A stretch of 64,000 nt of DNA from Adiantum capillus-veneris (lineage: Eukaryota > Streptophyta > Polypodiopsida > Polypodiales > Pteridaceae). Shown piece by piece: positions 63,225 to 64,000 of this stretch. Within the stretch, counting starts at the first letter, position 1. Each line of letters opens with the position of its first letter. The translations under genes were made by a program, and so were the position numbers. The notes beneath the pieces were generated by a model, which saw only the letters and a program-made list of their open reading frames with translations, searched no databases and was not told the DNA's origin. Where the stretch lies: the NCBI GenBank assembly GCA_014529385.2, contig CM043946.1, positions 37,770,058 to 37,834,057 on the forward strand. The letters are read 5' to 3'.

Positions 63225-63418
63225 AAGAATGCACACACACATTGAGAGAGGAAAAGAGAGAGAGAGCATGCATAAACAAAAAACGCACACATTGAGAGAG
63301 GAAAAGAGAGAGAGAACATGCATAAACAAAAAACACACACATTGAGAGAGGAAAAGAGAGAGAAAACATGCATAAACAAAAAAACGCACACACATTGAGA
63401 GAGAAAGAGAGAGAAACT
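63225..63418. repeat. About 50-bp minisatellite, 3.5 units
   Basis: The unit ACACATTGAGAGAGGAAAAG-AGAGAGA(G/A)(C/A)ATGCATAAACAAAAAACGC recurs three times and then partly, with small length changes in the AC and AG runs. Confidence 0.9.
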
Positions 63419-63461
63419 AATTTAACGTCGTAAGAAACTAATTAAAATTAAAAGACCTAAA

Positions 63462-63540
63462 GATCTAGCCGACGAGGAGTTGAACTCAAGACCTATTATT
63501 CAAGAGGGAAATGGCATAACCAATCTATCATACTTGGCAT
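63462..63540 (-). other. tRNA-like (SINE head-like) sequence, tentative
   Basis: The minus strand has GATAGATTGGTTATG (A-box-like) and, about 35 bases on, GAGTTCAACTCC (B-box-like, GGTTCRANNCC). Spacing fits a tRNA-derived RNA polymerase III promoter. Stems are poor, so it is not a functional tRNA. It may be a decayed SINE or tRNA pseudogene. Confidence 0.3.
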
Positions 63541-63654
63541 GGGTGATAGAAAGGTTATACCATTTATCTCTTTTTATTGGCACACACATCCACACACGCG
63601 TACACACACAAAAAGAAGAGAGTTATAACGTCGTAGGAAACTATCCTAAAAGAC

Positions 63655-63805
63655 ATTAAAGATTAGGTTAGATGTAGACTTACGTTAAATTAGATTTAGG
63701 TTTATTTAAGTTAAATTAGATTAGATTTAGGTTTATTTTTAATTAGATTTACGTTTATTTACGCTAGATTTAGATTTACGTTATATTAGATTAGATTTAG
63801 GTCTC
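63655..63805. repeat. Degenerate TTAGATTTAGGTTTA repeat block
   Basis: The words TTAGATTTA, AGGTTTA and ACGTTTATTTA recur about every 15-25 bases. It resembles, but is not, the plant telomere unit TTTAGGG. Confidence 0.7.
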
Positions 63806-64000
63806 CATAGACTGCGATGCCTGCATGAAGCGGGTGAAGAAAGCCCTCAATGGAATATAGGGTATTGCTGTTGATAGCCGTTTTTCGGCTCTCCATAATT
63901 TCCATAGTAAGCTACCTCACCCTACCAAAATCACCCAAACACTATGGCTATCCCTACCATTTCACTGTAAATAGGCGTGTGTGAATTAGGGGACTTTTTC
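63806..64000. other. Window end, unassigned
   Basis: No gene or repeat is recognised in the last 195 bases; probably interior of CACTA 3. Confidence 0.3.

Larger units (their letters stand above)
62710..64000. mobile_element. CACTA transposon 3, one end, continues beyond the window
   Basis: CACTACAAGAGG at 62710 is identical to the terminus of CACTA 2 and is followed by the same TAGCGACG-type subterminal motifs. It is inserted in the copia X linker/RT region. No coding part lies inside the window. The interior is microsatellite and minisatellite sequence. The right limit of the element is not visible. Confidence 0.8.

Noticed and set aside
63225-63418. Possible CRISPR-like array
   Set aside because: Units abut without spacers and vary in AC and AG run length; it is a plant minisatellite.
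63655-63805. Interstitial telomere repeat
   Set aside because: The words are TTTAGGT/TTAGATTT mixtures; there is no run of TTTAGGG.

Overview
The window is plant nuclear DNA made almost entirely of nested and decayed transposable elements. It has no clearly intact host gene. The Ty1/copia, Ty3/gypsy and CACTA families, the tRNA-iMet-type primer sites and the long CT/CA/GA microsatellites all point to a land plant. A Ty3 lineage with an unusual reverse transcriptase and an LTR carrying a PLS-type PPR gene fragment lead me to suspect a fern. That assignment is an inference from remembered family resemblance and is not shown by the sequence.

Layout. 1-4200 holds a degenerate CACTA transposase on the minus strand. 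4200-5619 is microsatellite-rich. 5620-12323 is a young, complete, gag-only LTR retrotransposon (2001-bp LTRs, TSD GCGC, no pol). 12560-13221 is a truncated copy of a DNA element with TTAA flanks. 13383-17250 is a minus-strand chromovirus arranged pol-LTR-gag. 17255-26051 is a plus-strand Ty3 element related to the gag-only one. Its pol is split by an inverted PPT-LTR-PBS module, and that module is itself interrupted by a second TTAA-flanked element. 26052-29925 contains gypsy and copia remnants. 29926-34540 is a second CACTA element, fused at 34541 to the U3 part of an LTR from the gag-only family. 35373-36278 is the gag plus 5' LTR of a copia element. 37744-42236 is a decayed copia element. 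42368-54592 is a 12.2-kb pol-less LTR element (TSD GTTCA) with a third TTAA-flanked copy in one LTR. 54600-57540 holds copia LTR, gypsy integrase and microsatellite remnants. 58165-58656 is a 5' piece of a CYP78-like cytochrome P450 gene with a one-base frameshift. 59277-60273 is a cysteine-containing receptor-like fragment. 60341-62700 is the pol plus 3' LTR of a copia element of the same family as 35373-36278. A third CACTA end starts at 62710 and runs off the window.

How the parts relate. The gag-only element (5620-12323) and the pol-bearing element (17255-26051) share their primer-binding site, the sequence around the polypurine tract and the LTR ends. The second could therefore belong to the lineage that mobilised the first in trans. 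Insertions into repeated LTRs leave natural empty sites inside the same window (24175 and 43388), and these define the TTAA target of the small DNA element directly. Two copia half-elements carry the same 5-bp flank (GAAAT) but lie in the wrong order, which suggests a rearrangement involving the CACTA copies.
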